NCBI RefSeq assembly: GCF_003286085.1
Contig: NW_020825317.1
Span: forward strand, 2,976,001 to 3,040,000
Direction: 5' to 3'
Length of the DNA: 64,000 nucleotides
Source: Drosophila persimilis
Lineage: Eukaryota > Arthropoda > Insecta > Diptera > Drosophilidae
The notes below the pieces were generated by a model. The model was not told the origin of the DNA and did no database searches. It saw only the letters and a program-made list of their open reading frames with translations. The position numbers and the translations under genes were made by a program. Shown in pieces: positions 24,760-34,979 of the stretch (position 1 is its first letter; every line of letters begins with the position of its first letter).

Positions 24760-26671
24760 CTGCTGTTGTTGCTGCTGTTGCTGCTGTTGCTTGGTGGCCA
24801 GAGCTTCCAGTTGGGTGCGAGGCTTGGTCGGTGTCTGGGTTACATTGCACTGGATGATCTCTGTGGAAAGAGGAGGAAGAAGATCGGAATAAGCTCTGGA
24901 TCACGGATAGCAGATTGCATTAGCGGATGCGGCCACTTACGGTTCTGCTGCGTCTGGAGTGTCTGCGTGGTTGGCTGCTGCTGGATAAACATGCCCTGAG
25001 TGCCGTCCGGCGGGCCCCGCAGTATAATGGAGTTCGAGCCGAAGGGCGGCAGGCTGTTCTGCCAGAACCAGGAACCCAGCATCTGCTGCCCCTGGCCCGC
25101 GCCAGTCCCGCCCAGCGGATTCAGCAGCTGCCCGCCCACGCCCACACCCACTCCTACGCCGGGCAATGTCGACTGCGAGACCTGGACACACTGTTGGGTG
25201 GTGGTCTGTTGTTGCTGTTGCTGCTGCGCCTGTGCCCCGCCAGCTCCTGCCGAGGCTGCCTGCACCGTGTTGGTGGTGGTCGTCACCTTCTGGACCACCT
25301 TCTGTGCCTGCATCTTGCCCTGGGCATCAGCTCCCACTCCCACACCCGCCTTGGCCATGGCCACCGCCTGCTGAGCCGCTGTCAGCTGCTGCTGCTGCTG
25401 AGCGTTGAGCTGTTGCTGTTGCTGCTGCTGCTGCTGCTGCTGCTGTTGCTGGGCGACCATCGACTGAAGAATGCTCTGCTGCTGCTGCGGCGAGTGGGAG
25501 ATGACGTTGACGGGTGAGATGAGCAACGTCTGCGGGGACTGGCTGGAGGGGATGGCGTAGGTGCCCCCTGCGAACCCGCCCTGCCCCCCGATCATCTGCT
25601 TGGCGTTCTGTGTGGTAGTGGTGATCATCTGGGGGGTGTTACCCTGGAACGGCTTCCCGGCGGTGATCACTTGTATGGGCTGCTGGCCAATGCCCGCGGA
25701 GTGCAGCAGGTTGCCGGAGATCATCATTGGCGGGTAGATAAACCCCGTCGAAGGCTGCATCAGCTGCACCGTCCGACCCTGTGACCAGTCACCAGTCACT
25801 CCGCCGGAGGCTGCCGCCAGCTGCATCGGCGACATCGTACTAATGGCCGTCGAGTGCTGTTGCTGTCCCTGCTGGTTCGCCGGACTGGGTGCGCCTCCGC
25901 CCTGGCTCCCTGCCCCACCACCCGCAGAACCGTTTCCTCCGGCTGCATCGGCTGCCGCCGCCGTCAGCTGCTGGAGCTGTTGGAGCTGCAACTGGCTTGC
26001 CTGGCTGGCGTCCAGCAAACCCGTCGCATGCTTCAGTTCCGTGGTGGTGGTGCCCGCCGTGTGCGTGGGGAACTCCTGCTTCACCTGGATGGCATACGGA
26101 TTGCTGGCGTAGAATTGCTGCAGCTGCTCCGGTGAGATCTGCAGGGGCACCGATGTGGCGGACGCCACCTGTTGGGCGGGGCTCTGTGACTTCTCCATGA
26201 TATGGGTGCTGCCGCTGTGTCCCGCTGAGTGCTGTGGGGTGCTGTTAGGAGTGCGGGTCCGACGTGTAGTGTGGGGTGTCCCGGCTCCTCCTCCTTCTCC
26301 GTTTTCGTTTCCGTTTCCCTTCCTCTTTTTTGTGATTGGGGCTGTCTGCTGCTGCTGGGACAAGTCCTGGGAATCGTCAAAGCTGATGCCCGCCTTCTGG
26401 GCAAGAGTTTCCAGGCACTGAAGCGGTCGCTGGTTCTCCTTTGGGATCTGCGGCTTCTCGCTGATGTTCGATGTGTCCTTGAGGGGTAGCGTAGTGGCTC
26501 CTCTTGGCTGTGAGGAAGATGCTGATTGCGTGTCCGCTCTGAGGAAGGAAACGAGCACACAAAGTTAGTAAACAAAAAAAAATTAAAAACACATACACTC
26601 AGATAGACACAAACACACAGAGATACAGATACACACTTTGAACGGGTACGACGGCGCGGGGCATGCTTCAT
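21418..26671 (-). CDS. ph-p: Polyhomeotic, Polycomb Repressive Complex 1 subunit (5 coding exons)
   Basis: The exons are 26671-26637, 26538-24941, 24860-24293, 24222-22388 and 22319-21418. All junctions are GT/AG with agreeing phases (2, 1, 2, 1), giving 1645 codons, close to the about 1.6-kb residues of fly Ph. The C-terminal part decides identity: HD1 segment LTHVIDGFIIQEANEPF (about 1312-1340), FCS zinc finger ACEQCGKLEHKAKLKRKRFC (Cys 1387, 1390, 1405, 1409) and SAM domain (about 1560-1625, NWSVEEVADFIRNLPGC to LGPALKIVAKVES). Long glutamine runs and Ser/Thr-rich stretches fill the rest. Ph acts in nuclear PRC1, where SAM polymerisation compacts chromatin and maintains silencing of Hox and other genes. 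The start at 26671 is chosen because it is the only ATG in phase with the first intron; it is short (12 residues) and less certain than the rest. Whether this is ph-p, ph-d or an unduplicated ancestor cannot be told here. Confidence 0.95.
22320..22387 (-). other. ph intron 4 (68 nt)
   Basis: GTGAGTC donor after DEPP and TTCCCACAG acceptor before KKKTAMQED; phase 1. It separates the HD1 exon from the FCS/SAM exon. Confidence 0.9.
24223..24292 (-). other. ph intron 3 (70 nt)
   Basis: GTGAGTG donor after TTAGN and CCTTTTCAG acceptor before MVVMSTGTP; phase 2. Confidence 0.9.
24861..24940 (-). other. ph intron 2 (80 nt)
   Basis: GTAAGTGG donor after TLQTQQN and CTTTCCACAG acceptor before IIQCNVTQTPTK; phase 1. 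Confidence 0.92.
26539..26636 (-). other. ph intron 1 (98 nt)
   Basis: GTGTGTATC donor after the 35-nt first coding exon and CCTTCCTCAG acceptor before ADTQSASSS; phase 2. The donor is weaker than those of the other introns. Confidence 0.7.
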
Positions 26672-28647
26672 CTTGGGGTATAATCTCTTTTTTTCCCCCA
26701 AAAAAGCTCACAAAATACAATGTGAAATGCAAACAGGTTGGCAGCCCCAACAGCAGTGGTTGCAGAGAGAGCGGGAGAGCAGAAAACCGCAATGCACGCG
26801 GGGCGGCAGTGCGAATGAATGAAACGGAATGAAGTCAGTGCCAATTGTGTCAGACAAGGAGAGACTGACAAATGCATTTCAACGAAAACGAAAACAGAGC
26901 CAAAGCAAACCAAAGAATAAAAAAAAATGGTAAGACCAACGCAATTACGGAGATCATTCACACACACATATGCATATGTACACCGGTAGGGAAGGAGTTT
27001 CGTTTGATTAACCCTTGAACGACCATGGCTTGATGCCCGGTTGGGCTTCCAACTATTTTGACCTATTTAAATGCACTTTCCACCCACAGAAACACAATTG
27101 CAGTCATCCGATACCAGTGTGCGGCCACAAGAGGTCACTAGGCGGCACACATACGCACACACACACAACACCCCACCCAGAGGGATACCTTCTATTTATA
27201 GGTAGGAGTCGCCTGCATCTCGCTCTTATGAAAATTGGCAACATGCTGCACTTTTGCGCCAGGCAAACAGATTTAGAGGGATCGAGGCAAAGCGAGAAAG
27301 AGAGAGAAAGCATGTATCTAGGAGTGGGTGTAGAGTATTAAACAGAGAAAGATAGCCTGAAAGATAGAAAGAGATCTGGTATTGCAATTACATTCTACAT
27401 TTCCGACCGGTAAACAGTCAAAAAAAATTTGGCAATGCAGCTGTGGCCTTCGAATAATTCAAAATCGAATCACTAAAATGATTCGGGATATGGATTTGGA
27501 TTGCATTCAATGTTTGATTTGGAGGCGGGGTTCTCTGAATACAACCTTTCCCATTGCCAAAATGTTGACAGTTTCTGCTTCCGACCCCAGTTGCGGTGCT
27601 GGCTCCAACCCCCGATCCTAAGTCTGGCCAATTTTTTCGGAGAAAGAGATGTTCCCTTTCCACCACTATTTCCCCTCTAGTCGGGCGCATGAAAACAAAG
27701 AAACAAAAAAAAAAGAATAGCATAAGGGTTTGGGTTGAGGGTTGCCCTTGGCATTCGGGGTGGGTGGGTGTTTGCGGGCCTAGCAGGGTAGATTCTCTTT
27801 CCCAGGGTTGCTGCCGCTGTTGGAGATGGAGTCGAATCGAATCGCACGCGGAATCATCGGACTCGGGGGCGAGACGCTCTGCCAGACACAGCATCTTCAA
27901 CGGCGGCAGACTGCGGCATGTGGCATGGGGCAAACGGCAAACTTCCAGCTCAAAGACTGGTTTTTGTTAGTCCATGTGAGTGTGTGAGTAGCGTTCTTGT
28001 GTAGATTTGTGTGTCTGCCACAGCTCTAACAACAATTCAGTTGCCAGTAGGGGAACTGCCAGTGACATTGGCAAGGGGAATAATAACAATGCGGGGGAAA
28101 AATAACAGAAACAGAGCATGCGCGTCAGAGAAGACTGCGTCGTCTCGTACACGATGCACTCTAAAGTGTTACTTCTGCTCCTTCTCACAGTTTTCCCCCT
28201 TTTTTTTGTCAAGTGTATTCAATATGTTAGGGGTCCAGTGGCAACGGGCCAGAGTTAGGGGCACCTGTGCACGCGATCTTACATAAAAAATATATCGGCG
28301 ACAACCCTAGACGCCGCTCAGCATTAATGAGATTGTTGTTTTTATTCCACGGCTACACTCTCACAATACACTTTCCCGCTGTCTGTATACGTCGGCAGCG
28401 ACGCGTCGCCTGCACACACATTTGTTTCGCGACATCATGGGTTTTCTTTTGTTTTGTCGCCTTAGCATTCACTTCTTCTTAGCCACACACTAGTTCTGCG
28501 TTGCATTATAAAAAATTTAAAAAAGTATCGTTATTATAAATGGAACGGCATACAGCAACAGCGTACTCGTATTCCCGTGATTGCGCGCGGAGTCGAGGCA
28601 CAGACCGAATACCGAATACCGAACTCTGCCAAGTGGATTTTAGGACT
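26672..28647 (-). promoter_or_regulatory. ph 5' leader and promoter-proximal region
   Basis: This holds no protein-coding frame of quality. On the minus strand an initiator TCAGTC has its A at 28647, in a GC-rich stretch (CGCGCG just upstream), which makes it a candidate start site for ph. A GAGAG-rich stretch at 27290-27320 could bind GAGA factor. Introns in the leader could not be placed. Confidence 0.35.
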
Positions 28648-31640
28648 GAGACGCGCGCAGACGATAGCGGGAACACACGGTAGCAGCAGCAGCAGCAGCG
28701 GCAGTGACAGCGGCAGCGCTGCGAAACAAAATGAAGTGCGCATGTGTTGGTGTTGGTGTGGTTGAATGCGGGGCCGGCGGCGCGACGCGGGCAGCTGGGG
28801 CATGCGAAACCAGTTTTCTCTCACACCCATGCAACACAGCGATAACTTTTCTCTATACTGAAAATCGCGGGTGCGAGTGGAATGGCAGTACAAGCAACGC
28901 AATCGAGCCCCAAGTGTGACTGCGATGGCCTGTGCTCGCTATCGCATGGTTTGGGGTTGGAAAGAAACAAACGACGAACGTCACCACACAGATACACACT
29001 GTCGCAGGAAAACGAGGCTACAGCTGGCGTACATGTGTGCTGGTTATATATGTGTGCGCGCTCTCAACCACCCCGACGAATTCTCATCATCTTCTACAAC
29101 CGAATCCAGTTTTCTGTGTCTGTACACTCGAATGTCTACCCTGTCGACTGCCTCCGATTGTTGCTTGTTTGCTGGCTTGCCTGCTATACTTCATCTTCTT
29201 TTTTCATTTCGCATTTGTCACCACCACCACCACCATCGGGACTGTGGCCCAACGGCCTACCTGGCTTCCCCTGCTCTGCCGCGACCCTCCGCTTCACATT
29301 CCCATTCCACACCTTCGGTCGTTCCATTCGGCTTTAGCTTTATTTTATTATTAGCTCTGCTTGTCGATCACAGCCGGAGAGACGGGGCGAGGTAGCGTAT
29401 GCGCAGCAAAGCCCAAAGTGAAATGTTTTTTTGCTTGCTCCCTCGAACGCACAGTGGCGTGCGTTCGACTATTATTGGATTGCATTTTTTTGTTCTGCTG
29501 TGAACATCACACGCCGCAGAGGCCGTCAACGTGTGCACGGTGAGGCAATTACAGAAAAAATCGGTCACCAAATAATCACCAAATATATGTCTAATAATCG
29601 TTAAGTATTTGGTATATCAAATAACATGTATGTAATTAATAATTATTATATGTACAACTAGGGGGCAAGATATCGGGACCCACCATGTATATATATTTTA
29701 ATATTTTAAATCACCCGATCTGAATCTGAATACAGTCATCTGTTTTACTCCGTGCCAACAAGTCGTGTCCCACTGTGCCTGTCTCTGGCATTCCATTTTT
29801 CATTTTGTAACCTCTTTGTGTGCCATGTGCGTTTGTATGTGTGCTTTTCTGTGGGCTCTTGTCGTTCCCCCTCTGCCAACCAGCGCCGCATTGCTACACA
29901 GGCGTTCATCGTTTTCCGTCGATGATTGCCGATGTCGCTGTTTTTGCTTTTGCCTTTGTTGCTGTTCGGCCAGCGCTGCTAGTGACGCGTTTTCTGATGT
30001 TGATGAGACCCCTGCGCTTTTTCCGATTCTCAGCCGCCGCCATATTATTTTTACGCTTGCTAGGTTCTGCTGCCGTCCCCCCACTCACCCCAACCCTCCC
30101 CCACCCAACAACCGCACACACTCTGCTTGTATTTGCATTAATGCTCTCTCGCTCTCAGCATTGCTAAGAGACAATCGTGTGTGTGTTTGTGGATTTTTCC
30201 TTTTGGCTCCACTTGAAGTTTTTTTTGGTTTTTTCCTTTTTTTTTTATTTATTAGTCGTGTCTCTTCTTTGCTTATTCTTCTTTCACCCTGGAGTTTAAC
30301 TGTATAAAAAGCAGACCCGGCCCGAGCATGCGCTCCAGGTCTCTTCCCATTCCTCTTATTTTCGCTTAAATTAATTGCCATACACTCGTTGGGACACAAT
30401 TGTTGTTGGGTTTTGTTATTGGGGGGTCGGAAGTATGAGCGAGCGAGCGAACGATTGTGCGCTGCGTCTTAAACATGTGTGCGGTCATGGATATTTAAGT
30501 AAGTGTGTGTGCGTCCGCTCTTTGCATTTCGTAAAATGAAAAATTTATAATGAGCGTAAATTGCTTTGCGCGTGCTTTACTCACCCTTATACTTCCTTCT
30601 CGCTCTTACTCCCTGTCTTATAGCATTTCTGTCTATGTCCCAGTAATACGCGTGCCTGTCGTGTTCCTACACCATTTTCCAAATAAAAAACCTTCAAATG
30701 AGTGCATAAAAGTCCTGCAGTCGACGCCTGACTACGACGGCGACGGCGACTGTGGTGCAGTTCAGCAATTTTATAGCTCTGAGGCGTGGCCTGGCATTTA
30801 CAATAGATCGGTGATCAGATCACCCCCAAGGACTGAATAACCTGAAGTTCTACGCCATCCAAAACAATTTTATATGCAACCATCCCACCCCCGTGTACAG
30901 CCCACATCCTAGCCACTCTCGATTGACCCTTCGTTCTCGCTTGTGTAGCACACATACAGGAAGTTCTTCAGTTGGCTCGCAGCGGTGGATGAAGGTGGCA
31001 ATGGTCCAGTGCGCCGCTGTGGGCGGACTTGAGATCGGACATGCGGTAAAGGTGGAAAGCACTATACAACCATTTCCATAATCAATTAACAATGTACCGG
31101 CCTTGGCTACCGTTTGCTACACTCATTTCGAGTTTTTCTGATTTTTAACATTAGGATTTAGTAAGTAAAGGATTAAATTCAATTACTTCTCTCACAAAAC
31201 CTTCAACGTATTACTCCAATTTATCTATGTATGTACATATGTGCATATATGCATACATATATTCGGAATCGAAGGTTACATACTACACATATGCAATTGA
31301 AGAAATCCAGGATGAATTAAGCCTTATACCATAGGTCGGCACTCATATATTTACCATATATTGCCAACCACTGTGCCGTGTACGTCAGCGTTAGCACCAC
31401 AACACTTTCCTATGCACTGTGAATAGGACGCTGCCGACCTCTGTCATTGCACGGACTGTACCCAAGTGAAATGGGACTTGGACTGTACCCAAGTGAAATG
31501 GGACTTGGACTGGAGCTTGGAATCGCGAGAAGGGGGAGTTATTAAGAGCCTAGCCAAAAATTAACTGAAAAGGGGGCTGAACTCTGACACTTGTTGTTCC
31601 GGTAGACCCCTATGCACAGTACATATACCCTTTTTCCACC
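28648..31640. other. Upstream region of ph, no gene recognised
   Basis: Several overlapping open frames of 140-180 codons occur between 28.8 and 30.3 kb, but they are low-complexity, lie in all frames, and match no domain I know. A Pho/YY1-type GCCGCCAT occurs at 30036-30043 and further GCCAT cores nearby. A 27-bp tandem duplication lies at 31453-31506. It is probably regulatory or intergenic DNA. Confidence 0.5.
31453..31506. repeat. 27-bp tandem duplication
   Basis: The unit GGACTGTACCCAAGTGAAAT plus GGGACTT occurs twice in direct succession without mismatch, followed by the first bases of a third unit. Confidence 0.95.
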
Positions 31641-31979
31641 ATTTTAGAGGCTGATAGGCCCACCAAACATTCAAAAATTACCCTTAAAATGCAAGCTTTC
31701 TGAAGATATTTAAATGGGATGATGGGCACCCCTAATGCTCATTAAAGGTGATGGCCTCGGCTCAGTTTTCGCTAGGGATAAGGTCCAGACTGCGCCTATT
31801 GGGAAAGTAGCATTATGCTGGGGCTTTACACCCTTTACTGGTCGGGCTTACGGATATTTTTCCAGTCGAATCTAGAAATTTAACTGTGTTGCATATCGAA
31901 TTTCCAATCAAATTGAATTTATTTGCCCAAGCAATATAGTTTTATTCCTTGGTACCATCTCAAGTCGCACCTTGAAAAA

Positions 31980-32868
31980 CAATCGGTCTGGCTAACAGAT
32001 CCCACAAAGTATTCGTTCAGCAGGACTAGTCAATATGAGTGCTCTTGAATGCTCTTTCCACCAAGACTTGTGTAGCTGGCACGCAATGCAAAATGTTCGC
32101 CAGTTGAATTTTTTTTCTTCCAATATTTTATTTCCATTTATCCATTTATTTCGGTGCCAATTTCTGCTCGGGATTGTCATCGTCATCCGAATCTTCACCT
32201 CTACAATTGACATCAATCGACTTAAGATAATCGTTAAAAAAGTTTAAGAGATCAGACGCTTTGAGTCGAATTCTCTTCCTTATCTCTCTTGCTCTACTGT
32301 ACTACTACTCATTAAAACCCTAAGAACAACCTCATTTGTTGTAAGTACTTCTTCCCGAATTTCTAGGTATTTGGCAAGTTCTTAACTATGATTATTTTTC
32401 ACGGCTTGAATTGGTAACTTAAATAATAAAGTATAATTTATAATTGTTTATGCATTTTGTTAAAATACCTAAATGTTAGAGTTCGCCATGTTTTTAAAAC
32501 ATTTCGTGCGCTGTTGACTATTACTTTTCGTCCTTTGTCTTCCAAAAAGCTTTTAACTGCTAGCTATATGGAATGAGACGCACATTTGATAGATGCGATC
32601 GACTTGATGTTTACTGCATCTAGTTACTACTGCATTCATGTTCAGGCCGTTAAAATTTTGCTCGGTTATATTTTGAAATGCACTGAAACTAAGAGACTAA
32701 ATGGCACCTTTTTCGACGGTTTTTACTTCGCTTGATGAAAAAGCGAATGCAAATGTCTTCTTTTCTTGAATTTGGCTACCACCAACTTCATCTTTTGTAG
32801 CTTTATATGCTTCGGCATGACTTTCGCGCAAGTGCCTTTTGCAAGTTAGTATAATAGGAGTCCTGCAA
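31980..32868 (-). pseudogene. hAT-like transposase relic
   Basis: The minus strand near 32866-32700 reads TCKRHLRESHAEAYKA, which resembles the second half of a BED zinc finger (HL then H) at the start of hAT transposases. About 0.8 kb further along the same strand, at about 32020-31990, it reads LTSPAERILCGIC, resembling the C-terminal SxxSERxFSxAG dimerisation motif of the family. The frame between is full of stops. Order and strand agree with one decayed element. No terminal repeats were found. Confidence 0.4.
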
Positions 32869-33178
32869 GACCGTCGAGAATCTCAAGCTCTTCACCAAAA
32901 GCCTCTTCGAGGAGTACCATCAGCGTGCCAAAAAGATAAAAGAGATCAAGAGCAAGAGTTCCGGTTTAAACCTCAAGAACTCAATAGAGGTTTATGAAGA
33001 GTCGAAGCAGCTCAGCCGTGCTAAATAATCTGAATGTGCACAAATTGAAAAATCCCCACAAGGTCAAGCAGGCCGTGGATGACTGGAATGGGCAATTCAT
33101 CGCGATGGAGAATAAAGTGCGGACCATCGGGACGAACTGGAACCTCCAACTAGACCACAAATAATGAATCGACAACGA
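32868..33178 (+). pseudogene. Unrecognised coding-like relic, frame-broken
   Basis: From about 32868 a plus frame reads SCKTVENLKLFTKSLFEEYH and runs on to ESKQLSRAK before a stop at about 33027. A second frame continues with HKLKNPHKVKQAVDDWNGQF and runs to LQLDHK with stops at about 33162. Codons end mostly in C or G, as in genuine Drosophila genes and unlike the AT-rich transposon relics around. The composition is lysine- and glutamate-rich, helical. I do not recognise the family. It is likely a fragment of a host gene or retrocopy disrupted by a frameshift. Confidence 0.45.
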
Positions 33179-33274
33179 GATGTTGCACGCGCCATTGTAG
33201 ATCCCAAATACTATTCTAAAATACGAGTAAACCATCAGCCATTGAATCCTAGCTAAAATAACATTAAAACGAAG

Positions 33275-33655
33275 GGGAATGTTGTGAGTCGCTGCTATGG
33301 CCGCAACTCTACATTTATACCCGATACTCAGTCAGTATGGCTCCCCTCCGCCAGATGGCGCACACTGCACGATAAGCGTGTGTGTGAAAGAGAAGAAATG
33401 AGTAATCGCGTGGAAGCCATGGTAGTTTTTATTTAATCTTTCTGGCTATAATAATATTAATAGTTTTGGATGCCGCAGATTTTCGTCCTTTGTGGGGGCG
33501 GGGCGAAATTTTGAAATTCACTTCTAATAGTGTAATTTGATCGGAGTCTGAATACAAATGCTCTAGCCATATCTAGTATCTGAAATCTAGGCGCTCATCG
33601 GATAGGACGGACAGACAGACATGGCTAAATCGATTCGGCTATTGACAGAATCAAA
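33275..33655 (-). mobile_element. DINE-1/Helentron-like element, truncated copy
   Basis: In reverse orientation it begins with the family 3' end (GAATGTTGTGAGT, CGCAACTCTAC, TATACCCGATACTCAGTCAG), shows TTTTCGTCCTTTGTGGGGGC, and ends at the core (GGACGGACAGACAGAC) and CGATTCGGCTATTGAC. It lacks the 5' end. Confidence 0.85.
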
Positions 33656-33849
33656 ATTAAATTAATAAATTAAATTGAATATATTTTTTTTAACCAAGTG
33701 GTGTATTACCATATATATCAAAATATTCTTATCTATATTTCAATACCTTTCATATGATATATCTATCGCATGTCGCAGGACGAATATTAAGGATCGTGGT
33801 GTAGATCGTGGTTCAAAAAAATATATTCAATTTATCTTTGTTTTTTGAT

Positions 33850-34875
33850 TTTTATATCCGATACTTAAAATGAGTATAGGTGTGAAGTTAATGTGGATGT
33901 GTGTAACGTCCAGAAGGAAGCGTTTCCAACCCCATAAAGTATATATATTCTTGATCAGCATCAATAGCCGAGTCGATTGAGCCATGTCTGTCTGTCCGTC
34001 TGTCCGTTCTTATGAGTGTCCGTCCTCCTAGTGTACAGGGACTATAAGAGCAAGAGCAACGACATTTTAAATACAGACTTCTGTGATATGTCAATGTTAC
34101 ACGTATATTTCAAAACTTCGCCCCGCCCACTTCCGCCCCCACGAAGGGCATCTGTGGCATCCACAATTTCAAAGATACGAGAAAACCAAAAACGCAGAAT
34201 CTTAGACATTGATTATATCTTGTACACTGCAGAATCTGAACCAGATCGTATAATTATTATAACCAGAATGATGAAAACAATATCATTCTTTCTCGCTCTG
34301 TTTCTCTCTAACACACAGGTTTCATGGTCGGTTTTGCCTATTGCAAAAAGTGAGCGCCTACATCTCAGGGACTATAACAGCTAGAGAAACCAAATTTAGC
34401 ATTCACACTCCTGTGAAATTGAACCTGCACAAGTTTATTTCAAAATTTCGCCCCACCTCTTCCGACCCCGCAAAGGACGAAAGTCTGGGGCATCCACAAA
34501 TCTCAGAGACTATTAATTAAGGCTAGAGCAACCAAATTTGGTATCCACACTCTGGTTAGATCTCTCTATAACACGTGTATTTCATAATTTCGCCCCACTC
34601 CCTTCCGCCCCAACAAAGGACGAAAATCTGTGGCATCCACAATATTGAAGATACGAGAAAATTAAAAACGCACAATCATAGAATGACCATATCTACCAGA
34701 TTGACGAATCATGATTGGATCGGATTATTATTATAGCCAAAAGTAAGAAAAAACGAATTGTGACTGATTTTCTGTCTCTCTCGCACGCACTCTATGTCGT
34801 ACAATGTAAGCGCCGTCTCCCGAAGGAGAGCCATACCGACTAAGTATCACAACGTTCCCCTTTCGTTTTTTATAA
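33850..34875 (+). mobile_element. DINE-1/Helentron-like element, nearly complete
   Basis: It runs from a variant 5' end (ATATCCGATACTTAAAATGAG), through GTGGATGTGTGTAACGTCC and the GTCTGTCCGTC core, several TTTCGCCCC/GGACGAAAATCTG modules, to GAGAGCCATACCGACTAAG and CACAACGTTCCCC. The terminal stem-loop is partly lost. Confidence 0.85.
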
Positions 34876-34979
34876 GTTGAGAAGAAATATACAATATTAA
34901 GTCTAGAGACCTTCTAGACCTTCGACTCTGTGATGTGGTTATATGTTGTCTGATATTTTACAATGTTTAAGGTAATTTT

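Noticed and set aside
21644..26489. Plus-strand frames rich in Leu, Cys or Ala across ph
   Set aside because: They are the antisense reading of CAG/CAA glutamine repeats in the ph exons.
26539..26558. In-frame ATG at 26558 as start of ph
   Set aside because: It lies in intron 1 upstream of a good acceptor; splicing from the 26671 exon gives agreeing phase.
28871..29395. Overlapping open frames of 140-174 codons upstream of ph
   Set aside because: They occur in all three frames at once, are low in complexity, and contain no domain or conserved-looking motif.
29765..30307. 180-codon plus-strand frame rich in Cys, Phe and Leu
   Set aside because: Pyrimidine-rich DNA gives such hydrophobic frames by chance; the opposite strand is open as well.
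31333..31440. Possible MITE bounded by AGGTCGGCA and TGCCGACCT
   Set aside because: The inverted match is only about 9 bp and no target duplication was seen.
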